Of a DNA stretch of 7,664 nt, positions 1 through 5,896 are shown one piece after another. Both the position numbers and the translations under genes were made by a program. This DNA is from Thermoplasmata archaeon (lineage in GTDB: Archaea; Thermoplasmatota; DAOVMN01): NCBI GenBank assembly GCA_030630685.1, contig DAOVMN010000095.1, positions 1 through 7,664 on the forward strand, written 5' to 3'. Each line of letters begins with the position of its first letter. The stretch's first letter is position 1. The notes under the pieces were generated by a model that ran no database searches, was not told the DNA's origin, and was given only the letters and a program-made list of their open reading frames with translations.

Positions 1-2
1 CG

Positions 3-1430
3 GAAGAGGGGCTGCTCGAGGAGATCGCGTCCGATTTTGTCAGGTCCTATAGGCGTAGAAGCCCAATATCTGTCCAGTACTCCGGAATAAACCTCACCCG
101 CCTTGATGAGATCTCCGAAAAGCTGAACAGCCTTCTGACAGAACTGGAAAGGGAGATCCCCTTCTACCTCGAGGAAGTGCTGGAGGCAAGGAACGCCACC
201 GAGGAGTATGAAAAAAGTAATCATTACCACTATTTTGACATGCTGGATTTCGTGAGACAGGCCGCCTTGAAGATAGACAACCCGAGATACCTTTCTTTGG
301 CCAGGGAACTCGATGAGGCAATCAGCGCTTCCATTGTGGCACACCATTCCTGGAACGTGCCGGACAATCATATCGACACAGTAAGGAACTCCACAGGTTT
401 CACGATCTATTTCCCTGATCCCGCTGAGGGCAGCACCGATGTGCCGGCATTGGGCAGATACCTTAACACGAATTTCGCTGAAAAGACCCTTTGGGACGAA
501 TTCCTTGTGGAATTGTTCAGATACAATGACCCGGACTACCGCGAGAGCAAAGCACTTCATACCTCACTCGTTCCAGAAGCAGAGATCCTGGATGCAGACC
601 TTGATGGTGATGAGGAGACCTTCCTCCTGAATTATACCCTCACCTCTGTGAAGGCTAATTCCACGGACAACCTCACCCTTGAGATGCTTGTCCTGAACGG
701 GACCGGAGCGGAGGTAGGCTCTCAGATACTCATTCCCGCTGGCGAGGAGGGGAATTGGAGCTTCAGTATCGAGGAAATAGGCTATGATAACTACGAATTC
801 CACGTCTTTGTGTGGGATGAGAACGAGACCCTTCAGGACTATCTGAGATATTCCCATGACTTCCAGAGATACGGCGTGACTTTCGAGGTATATGTTCGGG
901 ACGGGACAGGGAAGGAGGTGGAGCCCGGCACCATAGAACTGAGGCCAGGGGAGAATACCACCCTTTATCTTCGGGTGAACAACACAGGAAATTCAAGGAA
1001 ATTCTTTCAACTTGCTGTTTCCTGGGTGCCGCTTAAGTACGATCTCGAGTTTGATACCACTCCATTTCCACTTGAGCCCGGGGAAATGAGGGTATTTCCC
1101 TTTAACATCACTGCCTTAGAGAGAGCGCATTCGGGTTCCGACGCCTTTCAGATCTCTGTAAGATGCGTGGAGAACGAGAGTGTAGAGAACGGCACCTATC
1201 TTACCGTGCGTGTGAGGGAGGAAAACGGGGATGGTGAGAATGATTACCTGTTTATTCTTCTGGTAGGCGCATTTAGCGTTGTGGGGGTCTTAATTGCGGC
1301 TTTTGGTGTTATGCTTCACAGGCGGCACAGGATGATGATGAAGATCTCTAATGAAACGCCACCTGAAGAAGGAGCCGATCTTGGCGAGATGGGGAAGAAG
1401 AATGAGCGGGATGGAATCGAGTATCCTTGA
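3..1430 (+). CDS. Clostripain-family (C11) surface protease, C-terminal part, membrane anchored
   Basis: The reading frame is open from the window edge, so this is the last 475 residues of a longer protein; the GTG at 177 is internal, because the 58 residues before it continue the fold. Residues 1-150 resemble the post-catalytic half of clostripain-like cysteine peptidases: an IDL-like strand (YSGINLTRLDEI), the YHYFDMLDFV segment, and GFTIYFPDP followed by a W-x-x-FL helix. The catalytic His and Cys of this family lie further N-terminal, outside the window, so activity cannot be judged. Residues about 160-400 are beta-rich Ig- or NEW3-like domains (LRPGENTTLYLRVNNTGN, then LEPGEMRVFPFNIT). 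A hydrophobic helix at about 414-438 and a basic HRRHR stop-transfer place the C-terminus in the cytoplasm. Fourteen N-x-S/T sequons precede the helix, fitting an N-glycosylated extracellular protein. The substrate is unknown. The family call is fairly secure; the beta-domain names are tentative. Confidence 0.8.
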   Translation, partial: EEGLLEEIASDFVRSYRRRSPISVQYSGINLTRLDEISEKLNSLLTELEREIPFYLEEVLEARNATEEYEKSNHYHYFDMLDFVRQAALKIDNPRYLSLARELDEAISASIVAHHSWNVPDNHIDTVRNSTGFTIYFPDPAEGSTDVPALGRYLNTNFAEKTLWDEFLVELFRYNDPDYRESKALHTSLVPEAEILDADLDGDEETFLLNYTLTSVKANSTDNLTLEMLVLNGTGAEVGSQILIPAGEEGNWSFSIEEIGYDNYEFHVFVWDENETLQDYLRYSHDFQRYGVTFEVYVRDGTGKEVEPGTIELRPGENTTLYLRVNNTGNSRKFFQLAVSWVPLKYDLEFDTTPFPLEPGEMRVFPFNITALERAHSGSDAFQISVRCVENESVENGTYLTVRVREENGDGENDYLFILLVGAFSVVGVLIAAFGVMLHRRHRMMMKISNETPPEEGADLGEMGKKNERDGIEYP

Positions 1431-1875
1431 TATCGGGAGCTGGGAGAATATTCTCAGACTTTACCGGCTGTGTGACAGTGATTTTGTTCTCCCGCTATCT
1501 GTAAGGGAGATCGGTGCGGAGGAGATGATGCAGGGGGTTTTCGAGGCAGGGGAATACCTCGGCGGGTTCCTGGACGGGATATTTGTTAGCTGCGGAGGCT
1601 ACCGGACCTTTGGTAAAGAACAGGCCGAGGTCCACGGGATTGTTGTGCGTCCGGATTACCGCAAAAGGGGGCTCGGCAGGGAGATCACCGAGGCTGTTCT
1701 AAAGCGTGCAAAGGAGAAGGGGGTGAGGGAGATAGAGGTGAGCACCTGGGAAGGGAGCATAGGGCTGGACATGTTCTTTTCCGTGGGCTTTATCGAGGTA
1801 GAGCGCTTCCCTGACCCGGAGAAGAGACCGGCGGGGGTTCGGACGGTTAGGCTGGTGAAGGAGATGAGGAAATGA
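1402..1875 (+). CDS. GNAT-family N-acetyltransferase
   Basis: A 157-residue protein of normal GNAT length. The acetyl-CoA pyrophosphate-binding motif A is clear: VHGIVVRPDYRKRGLGREI, with the R/Q-x-x-G-x-G loop RKRGLG at residues 87-92 followed by the expected helix. A beta5/motif-B stretch, MFFSVGFIEVERF, lies at 124-136. The acceptor substrate (protein N-terminus, amine or metabolite) cannot be read from the sequence. The frame opens further upstream to ATG 1351, but that extension (17 residues, basic) is unlike GNAT N-termini and would overlap the protease gene by 80 nt. ATG 1402 has a GGGG tract 7 nt upstream and overlaps the protease end by 29 nt; ATG 1411 is a second candidate. The overlap implies co-transcription with the protease gene and probably coupled translation. 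Lacking a signal peptide, it should be cytosolic. Confidence 0.85.
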   Translation: MSGMESSILDIGSWENILRLYRLCDSDFVLPLSVREIGAEEMMQGVFEAGEYLGGFLDGIFVSCGGYRTFGKEQAEVHGIVVRPDYRKRGLGREITEAVLKRAKEKGVREIEVSTWEGSIGLDMFFSVGFIEVERFPDPEKRPAGVRTVRLVKEMRK

Positions 1876-1885
1876 AAAGATTAGC

Positions 1886-2035
1886 GTCCCGTGGGACTAC
1901 GTTGTAACGTAGCGAAACACTCATAACCCTGCGGGCCCCCATAAGAATGAAAATGAGGCATTTTCATACCAAACCAATAAGGAATAGAATTGGTAGGGAG
2001 GGATGCAGGGATTTTTCTTGTCCTCTGCCTGCATC
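1886..2035. repeat. Cluster of five inverted repeats downstream of the GNAT gene
   Basis: Five separate stems lie in 150 bp. (1) GTCCC/GGGAC at 1886-1897 with central GT. (2) CTACGTT/AACGTAG at 1897-1912, also with central GT and sharing its first base with stem 1. (3) ATGAAAATG/CATTTTCAT at 1947-1967, a perfect 9-bp arm around AGG. (4) ACCAAT/ATTGGT at 1973-1994. (5) GATGCAGG/CCTGCATC at 2002-2035, a perfect 8-bp arm around 18 nt. A GGGCCC palindrome sits at 1933-1938. No convincing ORF explains the stretch. It may terminate the protease-GNAT transcript, or be a structured RNA or the remnant of a small mobile element; the sequence alone does not decide. Confidence 0.65.
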
Positions 2036-2072
2036 GCTTTTACCGGTTATTCGGCATGGAAACACCTTTTTT
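2002..2072 (+). terminator. Possible transcription terminator of the protease-GNAT unit
   Basis: An 8-bp perfect stem (GATGCAGG at 2002-2009, CCTGCATC at 2028-2035) is followed directly by GCTTTT and, about 30 nt later, by a six-T run at 2067-2072. Archaeal termination relies mainly on T-tracts, so the 3' end of the upstream transcript could fall here. This placement is inferred. Confidence 0.35.
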
Positions 2073-2107
2073 ATTTGCTGATCTGCAACAGAGTTTCGAA
2101 CGGCCTG

Positions 2108-2130
2108 TTTTTGACCAAAAAGAATATAAA
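2108..2130 (+). promoter_or_regulatory. TATA/BRE promoter with adjoining palindrome, for the CBM9/CARDB surface protein
   Basis: The sequence CCAAAAAG followed by AATATAAA (2123-2130) fits an archaeal BRE plus TATA box. Transcription would start about 24-27 nt downstream, near 2150-2155, leaving a leader of roughly 70 nt before the TTG at 2221. Immediately upstream and overlapping the BRE is the inverted repeat TTTTTG-AC-CAAAAA (2108-2121), which could be an operator; that role is inference. Confidence 0.6.
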
Positions 2131-2173
2131 AAAGCAGCACCATAGAAAGGCCAACACATCTCAGGTGCTTGTG

Positions 2174-2224
2174 ATGTCCAATAAGATTACTATGGCTGAT
2201 ACCAAAGGACGTGATCGAACTTGA
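2174..2224 (+). CDS. Possible 16-codon leader ORF overlapping the next start codon
   Basis: ATG 2174 is preceded by AGGTG (2163-2167) at a 6-nt spacing, lies about 20 nt after the predicted transcription start, and encodes a 16-residue hydrophilic peptide beginning MSNKITMADTK. Its TGA stop (2222-2224) overlaps the TTG start of the surface-protein gene (2221-2223), a TTGA arrangement that would allow a terminating ribosome to restart. The peptide matches nothing I recognise. It could be a coupling device rather than a functional peptide, or chance. Confidence 0.3.
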   Translation: MSNKITMADTKGRDRT

Positions 2225-3585
2225 AACTGAAATATATTGCAGGAATCCTCATCATGCTTGCCCTGATCCCCGCCCTTTACCAACCGGCTGAAGGGTATTA
2301 TTGGGGAGAGGAAGAGCTGATGGTATATACCGCACGCACCATACCGACCATCGACGGACAGAGGAAACCGGGAGAATGGGGTGACGCGCCCGAACACGCC
2401 TGGACAGATAAGGATGGATATCCGATTACCGATGGCCCTGTGAACCTTACCCTTCGATTGAAGCACAACTCCACCCATCTGTTCCTCCTCGCGACAGTGA
2501 ACGACAACGAAACCTCGACCGATCCATTCTATATGAACGATTCCCTGATATTACACAATCTTTATTCAGACGATCCACATTTTTGTAATATAATATTCTC
2601 CAACGGTACCACCACGGAAAATGGCTATTTTTTACGATCTGGCCCTGCTTATAATGGAATTAAGGAGATCAACGGCAGTGCCGGTGTAACATACATCCAG
2701 AGCCAGGGCTATACATTTGAGGTGGCCATGAGCCTGTCCTATCTCAACATAACCTCCAATAATACCACTTCTCTTGCGGTAGGATACTTTGATGGTATCG
2801 ACGAGGATGAGATTAATAACTATTCAGGGGGCCGGCCTTTTTATTTTTATGAAGTTGTTTTTCTACATCTCACCCTGTCTTCTCATACCTACTCCCTCAT
2901 CCCTTCCATCGAACTTTCCAACCCCGATCCTCATGAAGGAGAGAAGATACTGATCTATGCAGCACTTCAGAACACCGGCACATCCGGGCTCTCGAATGTG
3001 AGTGTGAACTTTTTTGACGGAAATATTCCCATTGGAAACCGAACCATATCCACCATCCCATCGGGTGCGAATGTGACCACCCTTCCCATCGAATGGACCG
3101 CAGGGCCTGGTGGGAACCACACCCTTAGGGTCATTTCCGAGGGTCAGGAGGCCAGTATTGAGATTTTGGTCATCCCGCTGGAGAGTATACCCGTCATCTC
3201 AGAACTCTATTTCTCGGCCAATCCCGTTCTTAAGGGTCAGGAGGTCGAGCTGAGGGTGAGAGTTTGCAATGAAGGAACCCTCGAAAGCTCAGAGATGACA
3301 TTGGTATTCCAGGAGAATTCCATAAAGATTGATGAAATTTCCGTGGAATCTATTGGACCAGGGAATGAGCGGACTGCATTCCTCAACTGGAGATTCGAAG
3401 ATGAAGGCAGCCATGAGATCAGGGTTATCCTTTATGAAGACGGAGTGGAAAAGGATTCCGTCAGCAGGGACATCTATGTGGTCTCCAGTAAATCAACCAC
3501 CCCTTCCTTTCGGTCGGACATTGTGTCCTTAATTCTTATCACGGTTCTGGCAACATGCCTTGGAGCAATGCTCAGGAAATCTTAA
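2221..3585 (+). CDS. Secreted membrane-anchored surface protein with CBM9-like and two CARDB-like domains
   Basis: This 454-residue protein begins with a Sec-type signal peptide (MKLK, then a hydrophobic core to about residue 20, with cleavage likely near 25). Residues 43-215 resemble a CBM9/DOMON-like beta domain, beginning with the typical TIDGQRKPGEW segment. Two CARDB-like Ig-fold domains follow at about 228-318 (IYAALQNTGTSGLSNVSVNF) and 325-420 (LRVRVCNEGTLESSEMTLVF). A final hydrophobic helix (433-451) ends in LRKS, giving a type I membrane anchor. The TTG start is chosen because an in-frame stop lies just upstream, GTGATC (2211-2216) is a strong archaeal ribosome site 4 nt away, and the next ATG would remove the basic signal-peptide end. 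All 14 N-x-S/T sequons fall in residues 75-301, none in the membrane-proximal CARDB-like domain. Binding a glycan or another surface protein is plausible; the ligand is unknown. Confidence 0.8.
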   Translation: MKLKYIAGILIMLALIPALYQPAEGYYWGEEELMVYTARTIPTIDGQRKPGEWGDAPEHAWTDKDGYPITDGPVNLTLRLKHNSTHLFLLATVNDNETSTDPFYMNDSLILHNLYSDDPHFCNIIFSNGTTTENGYFLRSGPAYNGIKEINGSAGVTYIQSQGYTFEVAMSLSYLNITSNNTTSLAVGYFDGIDEDEINNYSGGRPFYFYEVVFLHLTLSSHTYSLIPSIELSNPDPHEGEKILIYAALQNTGTSGLSNVSVNFFDGNIPIGNRTISTIPSGANVTTLPIEWTAGPGGNHTLRVISEGQEASIEILVIPLESIPVISELYFSANPVLKGQEVELRVRVCNEGTLESSEMTLVFQENSIKIDEISVESIGPGNERTAFLNWRFEDEGSHEIRVILYEDGVEKDSVSRDIYVVSSKSTTPSFRSDIVSLILITVLATCLGAMLRKS

Positions 3586-3595
3586 TCTGCTTTCA

Positions 3596-3623
3596 TTTTA
3601 GGATCACCCCCCTTGGCCTAAAA
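3596..3623. terminator. Inverted repeat after the surface-protein gene, possible terminator
   Basis: TTTTAGG (3596-3602) and CCTAAAA (3617-3623) form a perfect 7-bp stem around a C-rich 14-nt loop, starting 10 nt after the stop codon. No T-run follows on the + strand, so it may stabilise the mRNA 3' end rather than terminate by itself. Confidence 0.35.
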
Positions 3624-3659
3624 CCCGCAACAAAAACATCAACCGCCGATTTCCCCACC

Positions 3660-3672
3660 ATAAATCTTTTAT
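3660..3672 (+). promoter_or_regulatory. TATA-box promoter of the symporter gene, near-leaderless
   Basis: The AT-rich stretch ATAAATCTTTTAT stands out in C-rich surroundings and is centred 29 nt before ATG 3695. A start 24-27 nt downstream would put the mRNA 5' end within a few bases of the ATG. No ribosome site precedes the ATG, which agrees with a leaderless transcript. Confidence 0.6.
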
Positions 3673-3694
3673 CAACCCCCCAAACGCCACGCCC

Positions 3695-5104
3695 ATGTAT
3701 TTTTTGGTGGCTCTGACCATCTACATAATTCTCATGCTCTCTGCCGGGATCTACGGTGCCAGAAAAGGAAAAGGACTATCCCATTTTTTTGTAGCGGACC
3801 GAAAGTTGGGATTGATCTCCACCTCCTCGACCACAGCCGCTACCACGATCGGGGGCTCTGCCACCATAGTCTCCGTGGCGATGGTCTACTCCTACGGCCT
3901 CACAGGCATCTGGATCGACCTTGCCGGAGGCCTCGGCCTCATTGTACTCGGGCTTTTCCTTGCAAGAAAGGTCCGTGCCCTTGGGGTCTATTCACTTCCC
4001 GAGCTGGTAGAGCATTTCTACAACAGAGAGGCCAGGGTTGCCGCTTCAGCCCTCGTTATCCTGGCGGAGATCGCATGGGTCGCACTCCTTATCCAGGCGC
4101 TCAGGTTCATCCTTACCGCCACCACAGACCTCAACCCCGAGCACGCCCTTCTCCTCTCCGCGATAATATTCGTGGCCTATACCGTGCTCGGGGGCCAGTG
4201 TGCCGTGGCGTACAGCGACGTTATCCAGCTTCTCATCATGATCATCGGGATCGTGTTCATCGCGGCCCCGCTCGCCCTCATGGAGGCAGGCGGTTGGGAC
4301 GCCCTCACATCACACAGCTCGGATAAACTTTCCTTCCCGGTATCGGACGGGATGCCGTTGAAGGACGTGATCCCATTGTTCCTCCTGATGTTCCTTCCCC
4401 ACGTGGTTGGCTCGGACATCTATTCCAAGGTACTCTCCGCCAGGGACCCTCAGACCGCGGGGAGGGCGATGCTCATTGCCGGGGGACTGAAGATCCTCTT
4501 TGGTGTGATGATGGTCATCATCGGGCTCTCTGCACTTGTCCTGTTCCCCGAGCTCGATGCACCTGCCATGGCGCTCCCGAAAATAATCGAGGATGTGCTC
4601 CCCTGGTGGGCCGCCGGAATTGTGCTCGTGGCCTTTGCCGGTGTGATGATGTCCTCCGCGGATTCCTGCCTGCTCACAGGAAGCACCACCTTCACCAACG
4701 ACCTCTATCGTTTCGCAAAGAAGGGTGCCACAGAGAAGGAGATGGTGATCGTTGCCAGAGGCATGGTGGTCGTTTTAGGAGTCCTGAGCTATCTCATCGC
4801 GGTGCGGATCTCGGACATAATCGACACCCTGAGACTTGGTTACACCATCTTCGCCAGCAGCATTATTATTCCGGTAATACTGGGATTCTTCAAGGACAGG
4901 CTTAGGGTACCAAGCATGGGTGCAATAGCCGGGATGGTCGCAGGCGGAATCGTCTCCATTGTCTGGATGTACGGGGTGAAAGAATGGTATCCTTCGCTGT
5001 TCAATGACATCGATCCCATAATCGCGGGAATGACCGCCTGTGCGGGGGCATTGTTCATTACCACGGTTTGCCATAGGAGTTCTCTAAAAATACCAGACAT
5101 CTGA
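3695..5104 (+). CDS. Sodium:solute symporter family (SSS) transporter
   Basis: This 469-residue integral membrane protein has about 13 predicted helices, the usual SSS architecture. It starts directly in helix 1 (FLVALTIYIILMLSAGIYGA). Family features are the FFVADRKLG loop, the Ser/Thr-rich unwound helix at about 43-62, GGQCAVAYSDVIQ at 166-178 (matching the family's GG-x-AV-x-x-DxxQ) and VMMSSADSCLLTGSTTFTND, in which S320 and S321 align with the Na2-site Ser/Thr pair of PutP and vSGLT. Na+-coupled uptake is therefore likely. The substrate cannot be assigned; proline, pantothenate, other carboxylates and sugars are all used by relatives. The length is at the short end, with no extra C-terminal helix or regulatory tail. 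It has its own promoter and appears monocistronic: the next gene has a separate promoter 50-odd nt downstream. Confidence 0.9.
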   Translation: MYFLVALTIYIILMLSAGIYGARKGKGLSHFFVADRKLGLISTSSTTAATTIGGSATIVSVAMVYSYGLTGIWIDLAGGLGLIVLGLFLARKVRALGVYSLPELVEHFYNREARVAASALVILAEIAWVALLIQALRFILTATTDLNPEHALLLSAIIFVAYTVLGGQCAVAYSDVIQLLIMIIGIVFIAAPLALMEAGGWDALTSHSSDKLSFPVSDGMPLKDVIPLFLLMFLPHVVGSDIYSKVLSARDPQTAGRAMLIAGGLKILFGVMMVIIGLSALVLFPELDAPAMALPKIIEDVLPWWAAGIVLVAFAGVMMSSADSCLLTGSTTFTNDLYRFAKKGATEKEMVIVARGMVVVLGVLSYLIAVRISDIIDTLRLGYTIFASSIIIPVILGFFKDRLRVPSMGAIAGMVAGGIVSIVWMYGVKEWYPSLFNDIDPIIAGMTACAGALFITTVCHRSSLKIPDI

Positions 5105-5145
5105 ATTACACGAACTAAGCGAAAGTGAGAGAGCCCTCCCCCGAA

Positions 5146-5156
5146 AAACATTTAAC
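5146..5156 (+). promoter_or_regulatory. TATA-like promoter for the small ORF and cupin gene
   Basis: AAACATTTAAC is a TATA-like element preceded by a C-rich tract. Transcription would begin near 5177, placing a GGAGG ribosome site (5181-5185) just inside the mRNA and ATG 5193 about 16 nt from the 5' end. The agreement of promoter, ribosome site and start supports the small ORF as the first gene of this unit. Confidence 0.5.
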
Positions 5157-5192
5157 CGAGAAAGCGTTTCGATACACCATGGAGGAAAGCGG

Positions 5193-5288
5193 ATGGAAGA
5201 ATTCTTAATACTCTTACCAAAGCCTTGTTTTTTTCGTGGACTTGAGTTTGTGATCAGCCAGGAGGCTGGAGAGTGGGCAAACCCGTAA
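5193..5288 (+). CDS. Possible 31-residue small protein ahead of the cupin gene
   Basis: ATG 5193 is preceded by a perfect GGAGG (5181-5185) at 7-nt spacing and sits where the predicted mRNA begins. The peptide starts MEEFLILLPKPCFF, a short hydrophobic stretch with one Cys, and ends with a more polar, acidic part (ISQEAGEWANP) before TAA. The hydrophobic part is too short and too Pro-broken for a confident membrane helix. I recognise no family. The ORF ends 53 nt before the cupin ATG, so both would be on one mRNA. It could be a real microprotein or a translated leader that controls the cupin gene. A competing 9-codon ORF starts at ATG 5179 in another frame. Confidence 0.4.
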   Translation: MEEFLILLPKPCFFRGLEFVISQEAGEWANP

Positions 5289-5294
5289 GCCTCC
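5255..5294 (+). promoter_or_regulatory. Leader RNA with mutually exclusive stems upstream of the cupin gene
   Basis: CAGCC (5255-5259) can pair with GGCTG (5264-5268) around an AGGA loop. Alternatively GGAGGCT (5261-5267) pairs with AGCCTCC (5288-5294), enclosing a GGG-CAAA-CCC mini-hairpin (5275-5284). The two stems share 5261-5267, so only one can form at a time. The second stem spans the stop codon of the 31-codon ORF, so ribosome passage could select between them. It matches no riboswitch class I can name with confidence. Confidence 0.4.
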
Positions 5295-5341
5295 AATGAG
5301 TAGAGAAGACGAATGCCTTAACAGTTACAGGGGTGAGAACA

Positions 5342-5869
5342 ATGGACGCATCGAGTATAGCTCCCAAGGGTATGAAAAGCCTGAAGGAAAAGAACCTGCA
5401 AAGGATTGCAAAGAAGAACGGCATCCAGGAGGAGATCATTGTGGATGTGGTGGATGAGGACATATCCAACGTGGACAGCATCGCAGAAAATGAGATGGAG
5501 GAATACAATAGGGAATACGAGGAGTTCCTGAAAAAAGGTAAGGCCTCGGTGCCCTTTTATCCCATCGACAAGGTGATGGTGGCCAATATCCAGGATTACC
5601 TGAAGTTCTCAAAGGACAATGCCCCCTCCGTGGTCTATTACTCGGATAACCTGAAGATCCCCCTCCTGACACTAAGGAAGGGCGGCAGGGTCAAACCCAA
5701 CACGGATTCCACAGGGGTCTATTACATCATCGATGGAAAGGGTATCATGAAGATCGGTATGAAGAACTACACCATCTCGAAGGGTTCCCTTATCCATGTC
5801 CCGAAAGGGGTTGTCCATTCGATTGAAAGCGATGATACTCTCACCCTCATGGCGATCCATATTTCGTGA
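5342..5869 (+). CDS. Cupin-domain protein with charged N-terminal extension
   Basis: This is a 175-residue, probably cytosolic protein. ATG 5342 is chosen because GGGGTGA (5330-5336) lies 5 nt upstream; the in-frame GTG 5333 would sit inside that ribosome site. Residues 1-65 are highly charged, helical and possibly coiled-coil (KSLKEKNLQRIAKKNG, then acidic EMEEYNREYEEFLKKG). Residues about 105-175 form one cupin barrel: VYYIIDGKGIMKIG and GSLIHVPKGVVHSI. The second cupin motif, G-x5-P-x-G-x2-H, is intact (P154, G156, H159). The first is degenerate: PNTD stands where metal-binding cupins have P-H-x-H, and the following Glu is absent. A sensor, binding or structural role is therefore more likely than metal-dependent catalysis; no ligand can be named. 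It lies alone or behind the 31-codon ORF and converges on rsmA. Confidence 0.8.
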   Translation: MDASSIAPKGMKSLKEKNLQRIAKKNGIQEEIIVDVVDEDISNVDSIAENEMEEYNREYEEFLKKGKASVPFYPIDKVMVANIQDYLKFSKDNAPSVVYYSDNLKIPLLTLRKGGRVKPNTDSTGVYYIIDGKGIMKIGMKNYTISKGSLIHVPKGVVHSIESDDTLTLMAIHIS

Positions 5870-5896
5870 GATCCTGAAACTGGAAGATTAGATTGA

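Noticed and set aside
1918..1936. CTCATAACCC resembles the anticodon loop of initiator tRNA
   Set aside because: There is no anticodon stem, acceptor stem or T-arm around it.
2003..2224. 73-codon open frame across the spacer before the surface protein
   Set aside because: Its start lies inside a perfect hairpin with the purine tract directly abutting the ATG, and it runs through the promoter's TATA box. Only its last 16 codons have a separately plausible start.
4606..4905. Long open frames inside the symporter and rsmA/MBL genes on other frames
   Set aside because: They have low-complexity, Arg/His/Pro-rich translations and lie fully within well-supported genes; they are shadows of GC-rich codon use.
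5275..5294. GGGCAAACC and GTAAGCCTCC recall words of the c-di-GMP-I riboswitch
   Set aside because: The spacing and flanking helices of that riboswitch are absent; only short words match.
5296..5457. ORF of about 53 codons starting at ATG 5296 and running into the cupin gene
   Set aside because: No ribosome site (the preceding CCTCC is anti-SD-like), and its sequence is an out-of-frame reading of the cupin N-terminus.
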